A DNA stretch of 49,917 nt, taken from assembly GCA_943908365.1 (NCBI GenBank), contig CALTTH010000033.1, forward strand, positions 1 through 49,917. Direction: 5' to 3'. Positions 41,378 through 49,917 of the stretch are shown here, piece after piece; positions within the stretch are counted from its first letter, which is position 1; each line of letters opens with the position of its first letter. Origin of the DNA: an uncultured Hyphomicrobiales bacterium. GTDB lineage: Bacteria; Pseudomonadota; Alphaproteobacteria; Rhizobiales; Rhizobiaceae. The translations under genes were made by a program, and so were the position numbers. The notes beneath the pieces are model-generated. The model ran no database searches. It was given only the letters and a program-made list of their open reading frames with translations, and was not told the DNA's origin.

Positions 41378-44290
41378 TCAGGCGCGTTTGAAGACTTGAA
41401 AGCGCTCGCGTAAGAGGCGAAGAGCCGCATCCGGCGTATCCGGTGTCCCAAAAAGGAAGCTTTGCCCGTAATGACAATTCATGCGGGCAAGCTCTGCTGC
41501 ATCCTCAGGCGTTTCGATGCCTTCCGCCACCACCTGCATTTCAAGGGCACGCGCCATGGCGATGATCGAGCGGAGCAGCACATTTCGCTTGTCGCTGGTA
41601 TTGGCGATGAGCGCCTTGTCGAGCTTGATGGTGTCGAAGGGGAAGCGGGTAAGGTACGCCAGCGATGAGTAACCCGTACCGAAATCGTCGAGCGCGAGGC
41701 TGAGGCCCGTCTCTTTGAGCTTCGCCAGGACAAGCCGTGCCTGCTCCGGATTTTCCATGACGATCGATTCCGTCAGCTCCAGCTTCAGCTGCTGCGGATT
41801 GCAGCGTGTCCGCTGCAGCATGCTGCGAACATCATTGTAGAGTTCGTTGTTCAGCAGCTGCGCGCTGGAAATGTTGACGGAGATGAAGATCGGCAGCTTG
41901 TCGATGGCATGTTGCCAGTCCATCAGATCGTTTGCCGCCCGCTCCAGTGCAAACATGCCCAGCGGCTCGATAAGACCGGAGGCTTCGGCAATCGGAATGA
42001 ACTCGCTTGGCGGGATATTGCCGCGCTTGGGATGCTCCCACCGCATCAATGCTTCGAAGCCGGCAAGATCGCCATTGTCCAGCTTGACGATCGGCTGATA
42101 GGCGAGCGTTAGCTCCTTGCGCTCGAGCGCGCGGCGCAGGTCGCTTTCCATCTGCAGACGGTCGGTCCCAGACGTACGGAAGGCGGGCCGGAACGGCTCG
42201 ACGCGGTTGCCGCCGGCGCGTTTGGCGCGATACATGGCAAGTTCTGCGTCACTCAACAGACCGGCGGCACTTTCCTGCTGGTCGATCCAGGAGACGAGGC
42301 CGATCGAAGCCGTCAGAATGATCTCGCGATTGGCGAAATTGATCGGCACCATGATGGCCTTGTTCACCGCATCGGCAAAGTCTGCCACGCGCTGTGGGTC
42401 GCGCTCCGAGACGAGGATCAGGCCGAATTCATCGCCGCCTAGACGAGCCAGCGTATCCTGTGGTTTCAGAAGGCGGCGCAATCGACGTGTCAGCGCGATC
42501 AGAATGTTGTCGCCAGCAGCAATTCCAAGCGTATCGTTCACCAGCTTATAGCGATCGATATCGATCGCCATCACCGTGGGGCGAACCGTGTCGCCGTCTG
42601 GCGCCAGATTCAGCATGGATTGCAGACGGTCGAGGAAGACCTGACGGTTCGGAAGGCCGGTCAGATTGTCGTTCAGCGCGTCCTGCAACAGGCGCTCGAC
42701 GGAATTCTTCTGTTCCGTGATGTCGGTGATGGTGCCAACGCAGCGAATGATTTCGCCGTTGGAACCGAGTACGGGACGCGCGCGGATCTGCAGCCAGTGG
42801 AAATGACCGTCTTCGGCGCGAATGCGGAACTCATGATTGAGCCGCCCCTTGCGATGATCCAGCAACACGTCGAGCGTTGCCTTGAACCTGTCGCGGTCGT
42901 CCGGATGCAGGCGAGGCAGCCAGTTGCGCGCAGCACCATGCATGGTGCCAGGGTGCAGCCCGAGCTTGATCGAGACGTCCGGCGTGGTGACGATGCGGTC
43001 ACGCGTCACATCCCAATCCCACACCGTATCGCCGCTCCCGGTGAGCGCCAGCGACTGCCGCTCAAGATCCGAGAAAAGACCTTGTTGGTAGGCGCTTCCG
43101 GCGAAGGCATGCTGAATAACGGTAAAGCCGATCAGTAGCACGATCAGAACGAGACCGCCGCCAAGTGCCGGCTGAATGATGTCATTATCCAGCTGTCCGG
43201 TGACCGTCAGCCAGCCGCCGAAGAGCCAGACCAGGATCAACGCCCAGGAAGGCACAAGCAGAATGGCGCGGTCGTAGCGGTTGAAGCCGAGATAGATGAT
43301 CAGCACGATCCCGACGGTGGCAGTCAACGCGAAGGAGACACGCGCGATACCGGATGCAATAGACGGATCATAGATTGCCACGCCGAAGAGCGCGCCCAGC
43401 CCGATGATCCAGGCGAATGTCGCGTAACCCAGATGCGCGTGCCACCGGTTCAAATTCAGATAGGTGAACAGGAAGACCACGAAGCTGGAGGCGAGCGCCA
43501 CTTCTGCGCCCGCCCTCCACATTCGCTCGTCGCTTGATGTTACGGTAATGAGCTTTTCGAGGAAGCCGAAATCCACGCAGATATAGGCAAGAACCGCCCA
43601 GGCGAGTGCTGCCGAAGCCGGCAGGACCGAGGTACCCTTGACGACGAAAAGGATGGTGAGAAGGACGGCGAGAAGACCGGCAATCCCGAGCACGATGCCG
43701 CGATAAAGCGTAAAGGCGTTGATCGTGTCCTTGTAGGCTTCCGGCTCCCAAAGATAGAGCTGCGGCAGTTGCGGCGTGGAAAGCTCGGCAACAAACGTGA
43801 TGACAGCACCTGGATTCAGCGTGATGCGGAAGACGTCGGCATCGGGGCTTGGTTGGCGATCCAGCGCGAAGCCTTCACTCGGGGTGATGGCGATGATGCG
43901 CTGCGAGCCGAGATCGGGCCAGAAGAGCTTGGAATTGACGAGACGAAAGTGCGGCGCGACGATGACGCGCTCAAGCTGTTCTTCCGAGACGTTGGCAAGT
44001 GCAAAGACGGCCCAGTCGCCCTGGTGGGTGGGAGAGCTTGCGCGCACTTCGATGCGCCGGCGAATGCCGTCAGGTCCGGGGGCGGTCGAAACCTGGAATG
44101 CCTCGCCCTGGTTGGCGTAGATGTCGGTGGTGGCGGTCAGATCAAGCGCATTGTCGTCTCGGGAAATCTTGACCGGCTCGAAGGCGAGCGCCTGGCTGGC
44201 GAAGATGGCGCAGAAGAACAACAGCGCCGTGGCACATGCTTTCGCCGGTAAGTGTTTCAACAGGCGCGACACGAGGCTCATATATGTCAT
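41378..44290 (-). CDS. Membrane PAS-GGDEF-EAL cyclic-di-GMP protein with periplasmic sensor
   Basis: A 970-residue protein. A signal-like helix (to about residue 37) precedes a periplasmic domain of about 155 residues, then seven to eight transmembrane helices (about 195-398, 7TM-DISM-like), PAS (about 410-530), GGDEF (about 540-700, ARLGGDEF) and EAL (about 712-960). EAL essentials are present: FEALMRWEHP, VNISSAQL, LELTES, DDFGTGYSS, IKLDKAL and AEGIET. The position of the inhibitory RxxD site reads KPQD, so product inhibition may be lost. ATG at 44290 overlaps the upstream GNAT stop as TGATG, so the two are probably translated together. Confidence 0.92.
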   Translation of the reverse strand: MTYMSLVSRLLKHLPAKACATALLFFCAIFASQALAFEPVKISRDDNALDLTATTDIYANQGEAFQVSTAPGPDGIRRRIEVRASSPTHQGDWAVFALANVSEEQLERVIVAPHFRLVNSKLFWPDLGSQRIIAITPSEGFALDRQPSPDADVFRITLNPGAVITFVAELSTPQLPQLYLWEPEAYKDTINAFTLYRGIVLGIAGLLAVLLTILFVVKGTSVLPASAALAWAVLAYICVDFGFLEKLITVTSSDERMWRAGAEVALASSFVVFLFTYLNLNRWHAHLGYATFAWIIGLGALFGVAIYDPSIASGIARVSFALTATVGIVLIIYLGFNRYDRAILLVPSWALILVWLFGGWLTVTGQLDNDIIQPALGGGLVLIVLLIGFTVIQHAFAGSAYQQGLFSDLERQSLALTGSGDTVWDWDVTRDRIVTTPDVSIKLGLHPGTMHGAARNWLPRLHPDDRDRFKATLDVLLDHRKGRLNHEFRIRAEDGHFHWLQIRARPVLGSNGEIIRCVGTITDITEQKNSVERLLQDALNDNLTGLPNRQVFLDRLQSMLNLAPDGDTVRPTVMAIDIDRYKLVNDTLGIAAGDNILIALTRRLRRLLKPQDTLARLGGDEFGLILVSERDPQRVADFADAVNKAIMVPINFANREIILTASIGLVSWIDQQESAAGLLSDAELAMYRAKRAGGNRVEPFRPAFRTSGTDRLQMESDLRRALERKELTLAYQPIVKLDNGDLAGFEALMRWEHPKRGNIPPSEFIPIAEASGLIEPLGMFALERAANDLMDWQHAIDKLPIFISVNISSAQLLNNELYNDVRSMLQRTRCNPQQLKLELTESIVMENPEQARLVLAKLKETGLSLALDDFGTGYSSLAYLTRFPFDTIKLDKALIANTSDKRNVLLRSIIAMARALEMQVVAEGIETPEDAAELARMNCHYGQSFLFGTPDTPDAALRLLRERFQVFKRA

Positions 44291-44886
44291 CAATCTCGCT
44301 CAGTCCTGCCGGAACCGTGTTTATCGGCAATCAGCGAAAACATGACGTGGTCCCGCCACTCGCCGTTTATTTTCAGATATTCGCGCAAGAGGCCTTCCCG
44401 CTGAAAGCCGGCATTTTCGAGCAGCCGGATGCTTTTGAAGTTGTCTGGAATACAGGCTGCCTCAATACGGTGCAACTGAAGTCCATTGAAGATATAGGGT
44501 ATTACCAGTTTTAATGCGGCAGACATATGGCCGTGACGGGCATGGGCTTCGCCCATCCAATATCCGATCATACAGCTCTGCGCCGCGCCCCTACGGATGT
44601 ACCCGATGGTGATGCCGCCAATCAGCGTTCCATCCGCAAGGAACAGCAGAAGCGACACGGCCGTGCCGGAGGAAAATTCCTGATTGTTGCGGGTCACGCG
44701 CACCCGAAACGAACTTTCAGTCAGCTCGTCGCTGCGCCACGTCGGCTCCCATGGCTGAAGAAAGCTGCGGCTTTCCGAGCGCAGCTTGTGCCACTGCCGG
44801 TAATCGGAATATCGCGGCAGTCTCAGCAGATAATGTGCATTGCGAAGTTCCGGCGTATCGCTGTTGCGGGAGAGAAAACGCAGCAT
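44290..44886 (-). CDS. GNAT family acetyltransferase, RimJ-like
   Basis: A 198-residue acetyl-CoA-dependent transferase. The acetyl-CoA loop region reads IGYWMGEAHARHGHMSAAL, followed by NGLQLHRIEAACIPDNFKSIRLLENAGFQREGLLREYLKING, the pattern of RimJ/RimL N-terminal acetyltransferases. The natural target (possibly a ribosomal protein) is inferred only from similarity. Its stop overlaps the following GGDEF-EAL gene. The M16 peptidase gene lies just upstream, with 39 nt between them. Confidence 0.88.
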   Translation of the reverse strand: MLRFLSRNSDTPELRNAHYLLRLPRYSDYRQWHKLRSESRSFLQPWEPTWRSDELTESSFRVRVTRNNQEFSSGTAVSLLLFLADGTLIGGITIGYIRRGAAQSCMIGYWMGEAHARHGHMSAALKLVIPYIFNGLQLHRIEAACIPDNFKSIRLLENAGFQREGLLREYLKINGEWRDHVMFSLIADKHGSGRTERD

Positions 44887-44925
44887 CTAGTCATCCAACA
44901 CCATGCTGCGGATCAGTCTCTGCCG

Positions 44926-46224
44926 TCAGCCGTTTGCCGTTATTTTCATGGATGGCGCCGCAGAAAGCCCCGCCGTGATGTCAGACAGCGGCGCGAGATT
45001 TTCCAGGGGGCCGATCGCCGACAAGGTAGGAACTTTATCGAAAAACAGACGCCCTGCAAGATCGGTCAAGCGCTCACGGGTGATGTCTCCAAGACGCGTC
45101 ATCATCTCGTCATTGGGGATCGGGCGACCATAGAGCATCATCTGGCGAGCGATCTGACCGGCACGCGCTGCCGGGCTTTCCTGGCCCATCAGCAACTGCG
45201 CGCGGATCTGAGCGCGAGCGCGGTCGATTTCTTCCTGATGGATGACCTCCGACGACTTGCGCAGTTCCTCGGTGATGACCGGAACCAGTTCCGCCAGATC
45301 GCTGCTGCCGGTTGCTGCATGAATGCCGAAAATGCCGGTATCGGAAAAGCCCCAGTGGAAGGCGTAGACCGAATAGCAGAGACCGCGATATTCACGCACT
45401 TCCTGGAAGAGACGAGACGACATTCCGCCGCCGAGAATGTTGGCCAGAATCTGCGAGCAGTAGAAGTCACGGGCGTGGTAAGCCTTGCCCTCGAAGCCCA
45501 GCAGAATCTGCGCATCCATGAGATCGCGCGTCTCGCGGATTTCACCGCCCGTATAGATGGCTTTCTCGATGATCGGCGTGGCGTCTGGCTTTTGCGGCAG
45601 GCTGGAAAAGCGCTGCTCGACCTGCTTGACGAAGGCCTCGTGATCGACAGCACCGGCCGCGACGACAAAGATCCGGTCCGTCGTGTAATTGCGACCGAGA
45701 TAATGACGGATCTGGTCGGTGGTGAAGGACTGCACCGTCTCCGGTGTGCCAAGGATCGGACGGCCGATCATCTGGTCGCGATAGGCGACGCCGGAAAAAT
45801 TGTCGAAAACGACGTCATCGGGTGTATCGGTGGCAGCACCGATTTCCTGCAGGATGACGTTCTTTTCGCGCTCGAGTTCCGCCTCGTCGAAAGCGGACTC
45901 GGTCAAGATATCCGCAAGGATGTCGACCGCCAGCGGAACGTGATCCTTCAGCACGCGGGCATAATAGGATGTCGTCTCGGTGGATGTCGCGGCGTTGACT
46001 TCGCCGCCGACATTCTCGATCTCCTCGGCAATCTGCCGGGCGGTGCGGCGCGCCGTACCCTTGAAGGCCATATGCTCGAGCAGATGCGCGATGCCGTGCT
46101 CGTCATCCGTCTCGTTGCGCGAACCTGATTTTATCCAAACGCCGAGAGCAACGCTTTCGAGGTGAGGCATTCTTTCGGTGACGACTGTCAACCCGGACGA
46201 AAGCCGGGTTACGTTCACATTCAT
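44926..46224 (-). CDS. M16 family zinc peptidase (processing-peptidase-like)
   Basis: A 432-residue peptidase resembling mitochondrial processing peptidase beta. The inverted zinc motif is HLLEHMAFKG (HxxEH), with the distal Glu in the ENVGGEVNAATSTETTSYYARVL block. The C-terminal half carries the inactive M16 repeat with GGGMSSRLFQEVREYRGLCYSVYAF. ATG at 46224 is preferred; a GTG two codons upstream at 46230 is possible. It lies 15-22 nt after thrC and is probably co-transcribed with it. Substrate unknown. Confidence 0.93.
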   Translation of the reverse strand: MNVNVTRLSSGLTVVTERMPHLESVALGVWIKSGSRNETDDEHGIAHLLEHMAFKGTARRTARQIAEEIENVGGEVNAATSTETTSYYARVLKDHVPLAVDILADILTESAFDEAELEREKNVILQEIGAATDTPDDVVFDNFSGVAYRDQMIGRPILGTPETVQSFTTDQIRHYLGRNYTTDRIFVVAAGAVDHEAFVKQVEQRFSSLPQKPDATPIIEKAIYTGGEIRETRDLMDAQILLGFEGKAYHARDFYCSQILANILGGGMSSRLFQEVREYRGLCYSVYAFHWGFSDTGIFGIHAATGSSDLAELVPVITEELRKSSEVIHQEEIDRARAQIRAQLLMGQESPAARAGQIARQMMLYGRPIPNDEMMTRLGDITRERLTDLAGRLFFDKVPTLSAIGPLENLAPLSDITAGLSAAPSMKITANG

Positions 46225-46245
46225 TTCCACGTCTTTCCGCGTTGG

Positions 46246-47643
46246 TCAGTCCTTGGCGCGAGCATGCTTGCCGATGAAAGTTTCTACGGCGTCAAGCTCT
46301 GCTTCCAGGACGTCGAAACGCTCCTCCCGGTTCATAAGATCAGCAAGCCATACTGGTAGGGCGGGATCGATTGCGCAAGCGGATTTTACGGCGTCAGGGA
46401 ATTTCGCCGGATGCGCGGTCGAAAGAACGACCATCGGACTGCTTGTTTTTTCGTACTTTTTCGCCACGTGGACTGCCGTTGCCGTGTGCGGATCGAGCAG
46501 ATAGCCGGTCTCGCTCAGTGTGTCGCGAATGGTCGCGGCGACCTGCTTTTCGGTGGCGCGACCTGCGCGGAAGTCGCGCTTGATAATCTTCATTGCCGCT
46601 TCGGAAATCTGGAAGGCGCCGGATTGCTTCAAACCATCCATCGAGCGCTTGATCTCGTTTGGTTCGCGATCATAGGCTTCGAACAGCAGGCGTTCGAAGT
46701 TGGACGAAATCTGGATATCCATGGAAGGCGAGGTGGTGGCCTGCACGCCGCGCATCTCGTAACGACCCGTCTTCAGCGTGCGGGCAAGGATATCGTTGTC
46801 ATTGGTGGCAATCACCAGCTTATCGATCGGCAGGCCCATCTGCTTGGCCACATAGCCAGCAAAAATATCGCCGAAGTTGCCGGTCGGCACCGTGAAGGAG
46901 ACCTTACGGTCCGGCGCACCCAGCGAAATCGCTGCGGTAAAATAATAGACCACCTGCGCCATGATCCGCGCCCAGTTGATCGAGTTGACGCCGGAAAGCT
47001 TGACACTGTCGCGGAATTTCGCGTCGTTGAACATGTCCTTGACGAGGTTCTGGCAGTCGTCGAAGTTGCCGTTGATCGCAAGCGCGTGCACGTTCGAAGC
47101 AGTGGAGCTGGTCATCTGCCGCTGCTGCACCGGCGACACCTTGCCATGCGGGAACAGGATGAAGATGTCGGTCCGGTCGCGTCCGGCAAAGGCATCGATG
47201 GCCGCGCCTCCCGTATCGCCGGATGTCGCGCCGACGATCGTCGCACGCTGCCCGCGTTCGGCGAGCGTGTAATCCATCAGGCGGGCGAGGAGCTGCATGG
47301 CGACGTCCTTGAACGCGAGCGTCGTGCCGTGGAAAAGCTCGAGGATGAAGCTGTTCGGTCCAGTCTGGACGAGCGGAGCGACGGCCGGATGACGGAAGGT
47401 CGCATAGGCCTCATCGATCATCGAGCGGAAATCCTTCTCGGGAATTTCGCCGCCGGTGAAGCGATAGAGAACTTCGAAAGCGACTTCCTGGTAGGTCTTG
47501 CCTCGAAGGGCGCGAATTTCCTTCTTTTTCATCGTCGGCCATTCGCTCGGAACATAGAGGCCGCCATCGCGCGCCAGACCAGCCAGCAGCGCATCGGAGA
47601 AACCAAGCGAAGGGGCGCTGCCCCTGGTCGAAACATATTTCAC
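46246..47643 (-). CDS. thrC: Threonine synthase
   Basis: A 465-residue PLP enzyme that converts O-phosphohomoserine to threonine; thrB is in the same window. PLP-binding Lys112 is in FHGTTLAFKDVAMQ, and the phosphate cradle is VGATSGDTGGAAIDAF. Other family segments are VPTGNFGDIFAGYVAK and YLLDPHTATAVHVA. Length and N-terminus (MKYVSTRG) match the long class of threonine synthases. It is the first gene of a leftward unit with the M16 peptidase. Confidence 0.97.
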   Translation of the reverse strand: MKYVSTRGSAPSLGFSDALLAGLARDGGLYVPSEWPTMKKKEIRALRGKTYQEVAFEVLYRFTGGEIPEKDFRSMIDEAYATFRHPAVAPLVQTGPNSFILELFHGTTLAFKDVAMQLLARLMDYTLAERGQRATIVGATSGDTGGAAIDAFAGRDRTDIFILFPHGKVSPVQQRQMTSSTASNVHALAINGNFDDCQNLVKDMFNDAKFRDSVKLSGVNSINWARIMAQVVYYFTAAISLGAPDRKVSFTVPTGNFGDIFAGYVAKQMGLPIDKLVIATNDNDILARTLKTGRYEMRGVQATTSPSMDIQISSNFERLLFEAYDREPNEIKRSMDGLKQSGAFQISEAAMKIIKRDFRAGRATEKQVAATIRDTLSETGYLLDPHTATAVHVAKKYEKTSSPMVVLSTAHPAKFPDAVKSACAIDPALPVWLADLMNREERFDVLEAELDAVETFIGKHARAKD

Positions 47644-47850
47644 GGAAATCGTCCTTCGTCGTCGTCACCAGTCAAGCCGTAGGAACCGCTTTGCGCGGGA
47701 ATTTCGTCCATTTTGCAAAAATGGCGCAAATCCGAATGCAACCATCGATTTTTTCCGGCGCCGCTGCTATAGACCATCGCCGACAGGCAAGGAAGGCCAA
47801 TAAATAGCATCTCCGGCCTGTTGCGGAATTGTTTTAGAGGGTGGAACACA

Positions 47851-48429
47851 GTGACAGGGACTATTTTGCGTTTATCCGCCGCAGCATCGCTGCTTGCCAT
47901 GCTTGCGGGTTGCAATTCTTCCAATCCGTCGGACTCGCTGGCGGTCAATCCCCCGGCTGCGCAGGCCGCAACCGCCCCCGTCGTGCAGGCAAACTGCCCA
48001 CCCATTACTGTGCTCGATACCAACGCCGTCCATCAGGTTTATGCCGGAACCAAGGGTGATCCAAGCAAGCTCGTCTATCAGGCGTCTTTGTCGGAGACCA
48101 CGCGCTCATGCAGCATGAATGACTCCACGCTGACCGTAAACGTCTTCGCGCAAGGCCGTGTGGTTCCGGGACCTCTCTCCAAGCCAGGTCGCGTCAATCT
48201 GCCAATCCGCGTAACGGTCAAGGATGGCGATGGCGAAATCTTCTCGCAGGTCACGAGCCTCGGCGTCGACGTTCCAGCTGGTACGGCAGGCACCCAGTTC
48301 ATCTTCAACAACCCGAACGTCGCCATTCCGAACGGCCCTGGTGGCGCGTCGAAGCAGACCAACGTCTTCATTTCGTTTGATGAAGGTGGTGCCAAGGCTA
48401 GTGGCAAGAAGAGCGGTCGCAGGGGCTGA
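47851..48429 (+). CDS. Conserved hypothetical lipoprotein
   Basis: A 192-residue protein that I do not recognise by domain. The N-terminus TILRLSAAASLLAMLAGCNSS ends in a lipobox (LAGC), so it is likely anchored in the outer membrane. A Pro/Ala-rich linker follows. The remaining region (NCPPITVLDTNAVHQVYAG...) appears beta-rich with two Cys and ends in a Lys/Ser/Arg tail. The start is GTG at 47851 after AGAGGG; an upstream TTG at 47821 adds ten residues before the signal. It diverges from thrC and has its own terminator. Confidence 0.78.
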   Translation: MTGTILRLSAAASLLAMLAGCNSSNPSDSLAVNPPAAQAATAPVVQANCPPITVLDTNAVHQVYAGTKGDPSKLVYQASLSETTRSCSMNDSTLTVNVFAQGRVVPGPLSKPGRVNLPIRVTVKDGDGEIFSQVTSLGVDVPAGTAGTQFIFNNPNVAIPNGPGGASKQTNVFISFDEGGAKASGKKSGRRG

Positions 48430-48461
48430 GATCAGACCCGACTGCCGGAAATTTCTATCGA

Positions 48462-48493
48462 AGCCGGATCGCCTCACGCAGTCCGGCTTTTTT
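48462..48493 (+). terminator. Intrinsic terminator of the lipoprotein gene
   Basis: AGCCGGA (48462-48468) pairs with TCCGGCT (48482-48488), which runs into six T residues. It is a classic intrinsic terminator and also lies next to the convergent HAD gene end. Confidence 0.85.
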
Positions 48494-48500
48494 GATGGGT

Positions 48501-49184
48501 TCAGATCGCCCACTCGGACAGTGCCGCGATCGTTGCCGGCAGATCCTGCATGCGGGAAATGACGGTTTCAGCGCCCGCATCGGTCAGCTTGTCCGCATGG
48601 CTTGGATAGCTATGCGATGCGCCGGTAAAGCCGATGACGCGCATGCCGGCCGCGCGCGCGCCGGTGATACCGTGAACCGAATCTTCGATCACAACGACCT
48701 TGTCAGGCGAGACGCCGAACTGCTTGGCGCCGTGAAGGAAAATGTCCGGTTTCGGCTTGACGCGATCTGCGCCGAGATCCTTGGCGGAATAGACATGGCT
48801 TTCGAAATAGGGCTTGAGGCCGACCTTTGTCAGCATCATGTCGAGCCGGGCGCTGGACGAATTCGAGCAGATGCAGCGCTGTGTCGTCAGCCGCGACAGC
48901 GCAAACTTCACGCCTTCGATGACTTTGACGTCGCGTGCCAGACGCGCATCCAGAAGCTTTTCAGATTTGTCGAGCAGCGTGGCCGAAAGCGGAATGCTCG
49001 CCTCGCGCTCAACCTCAAGCAGGATGTTCTTCCAGGTCATGCCGGAAAAGCGCTCGCCCATTTCCTCAACGGAGATCGGGTAGCCGGCCTCCGTCAACAG
49101 GCGGGATTCGACCTGTGCAGCGATGATTTCCGAATCGACCAGAACGCCGTCGCAGTCGAAAATGATAAGGTCGAAGCCGCTCAT
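48501..49184 (-). CDS. HAD superfamily (subfamily IA) phosphatase
   Basis: A 227-residue hydrolase. Motif I is LIIFDCDGVLVDSE, motif II CSNSSSARL, motif III Lys in VKPKPDIFLHG and motif IV VIEDSVHGITGARAAGM. The cap region and layout are those of beta-phosphoglucomutase/phosphoglycolate-phosphatase-like enzymes; it resembles the HAD protein at 21 kb in family only. GGGAG precedes the ATG. The divergent GntR regulator upstream might control it (inference). Confidence 0.9.
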   Translation of the reverse strand: MSGFDLIIFDCDGVLVDSEIIAAQVESRLLTEAGYPISVEEMGERFSGMTWKNILLEVEREASIPLSATLLDKSEKLLDARLARDVKVIEGVKFALSRLTTQRCICSNSSSARLDMMLTKVGLKPYFESHVYSAKDLGADRVKPKPDIFLHGAKQFGVSPDKVVVIEDSVHGITGARAAGMRVIGFTGASHSYPSHADKLTDAGAETVISRMQDLPATIAALSEWAI

Positions 49185-49332
49185 ATGCGCTCCCTTGATG
49201 TCGATGAAGGAATGGGATGGGGTTGGCGGCTTTTAGACCAATTGAGGCACAAGCTCAACAGGTTGGAATGCAGGGGAGCGTGCGGCTTATCGCATTGCTC
49301 GACAATTCTCCAATGTCGCCCTATGTCAGGTC

Positions 49333-49917
49333 ATGGTCAAGATTCCGAAACTCAAGCCAGACGATACGATTGCTGCCAAGATCAGCCGCACGCTCGCCGA
49401 GCGCATTGTGCGTGGCGAGTTTGCGCCTGGCGAAAGGCTGCGGCAGGATCATATTGCCGAGGAATTCGGTGCCTCGCATGTACCGGTGCGGGAAGCCTTT
49501 CGTCGGCTGGAAGCGCAAGGCCTTGCAGTCAGCATTCCGCGCCGAGGCGTTCGCGTGGCCGATTTCGGCCTTGCAGATGTGCGAGAGGTCGCAGAAATGC
49601 GTACGGCTCTTGAAGTGCTGGCGCTCCGCAACGCCATTCCCAACCTGACCCAGGCCATCCTCGACGAGGCGGAGGCCGCAACGCATGAGGGTGACGATGC
49701 GCAGGACGTCCGTCGATGGGAAGAGGCAAACCGACGCTTTCACCGGCTGATCACCGCACCCTGCAACATGCCTCGATTAATGGAAGCGATCGACGGCCTG
49801 CATGCAGCCAGCGCCCGCTTCCTGTTCTCCGCCTGGCGTGCCGGCTGGGAGCGCCGCACCGACACCGATCATCGCGCGATCATAGATGCACTTCGCGGTG
49901 AGCGGGCCGAAGAGGCC
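49333..49917 (+). CDS. GntR-family transcriptional regulator, FCD subfamily (3' truncated)
   Basis: The frame runs from ATG at 49333 to the window edge, 195 codons with no stop. The winged helix-turn-helix is clear: LAERIVRGEFAPGERLRQ, then IAEEFGASHVPVREAFRRLE and RRGVRVADF. The C-terminal FCD-type helical domain (VREVAEMRTALEVLALR...NRRFHRLI) binds a metal and an organic acid in characterised members. The ligand is unknown. It diverges from the HAD gene across 148 nt. Its ribosome-binding site is weak. Confidence 0.9.
   Translation, partial: MVKIPKLKPDDTIAAKISRTLAERIVRGEFAPGERLRQDHIAEEFGASHVPVREAFRRLEAQGLAVSIPRRGVRVADFGLADVREVAEMRTALEVLALRNAIPNLTQAILDEAEAATHEGDDAQDVRRWEEANRRFHRLITAPCNMPRLMEAIDGLHAASARFLFSAWRAGWERRTDTDHRAIIDALRGERAEEA

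Overview
The window looks like a chromosomal segment of a Rhizobiaceae bacterium, most likely of the Agrobacterium/Rhizobium group. The evidence is the coding style, the gene families (IalB-like and DUF1344 secreted proteins, an RibBA with a degenerate second domain, BioMNY, the compact coxB-coxA-ctaB-coxF-ctaG-coxC cluster), the thrB-rnhA and mpp-thrC neighbourhoods, and intergenic palindromic repeats resembling the rhizobial RIME class. Apart from the first 3 kb it is mostly housekeeping sequence. No phage, insertion sequence, CRISPR array, rRNA or tRNA gene was seen.

Layout. 1-3.1 kb: the 3' end of a Ser/Thr/Ala-rich octapeptide-repeat protein, then a TPR protein with a GT41 (O-GlcNAc-transferase-like) catalytic domain. 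3.2-7.6 kb: dxs, a pirin, xseB and a histone-deacetylase-like hydrolase. 7.6-9.5 kb: the bioMNY biotin ECF transporter. 9.6-13 kb: a YcaQ-type DNA glycosylase, then ribBA and aroC. 13.2-17.9 kb: a PAS-GGDEF-EAL protein, a small DUF1344 protein, a histidine phosphatase and fabI. 18-24.8 kb: a J-domain protein, a lipoprotein, pdxH, a MazG-like protein, a HAD hydrolase, a VOC protein, a broken GrpB-family gene, tldD and an IalB-like protein.

25.1-31.8 kb: a complete aa3-type cytochrome c oxidase locus (coxB, coxA, ctaB, a 44-residue CoxF-like protein, ctaG, coxC, a DUF983 protein and a SURF1 protein). It supplies the catalytic subunits, heme farnesylation and CuB/heme insertion. 31.9-34.7 kb: ispH, thrB, rnhA and a Dabb-domain protein. 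34.8-37.5 kb: a leftward operon for a zinc ABC transporter (znuC, znuB, znuA) preceded by a Zur-like operator. Between operator and znuC lies a 40-residue predicted membrane ORF that overlaps znuC by ATGA. 37.6-41.4 kb: a one-Cys peroxiredoxin, a secreted DsbD-N-domain protein, yqgE, a CsbD protein and a zinc-ribbon metallopeptidase. 41.4-49.9 kb: a membrane PAS-GGDEF-EAL protein, a GNAT acetyltransferase, an M16 peptidase, thrC, a lipoprotein, a HAD phosphatase and the start of a GntR/FCD regulator.

The most promising undescribed features are the repeat protein next to the GT41 transferase (a possible substrate/enzyme pair), the small membrane ORF at the head of the zinc operon, and a perfect 19-bp palindrome in front of fabI. 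Functions are inferred from motifs read by eye. No database search was run.
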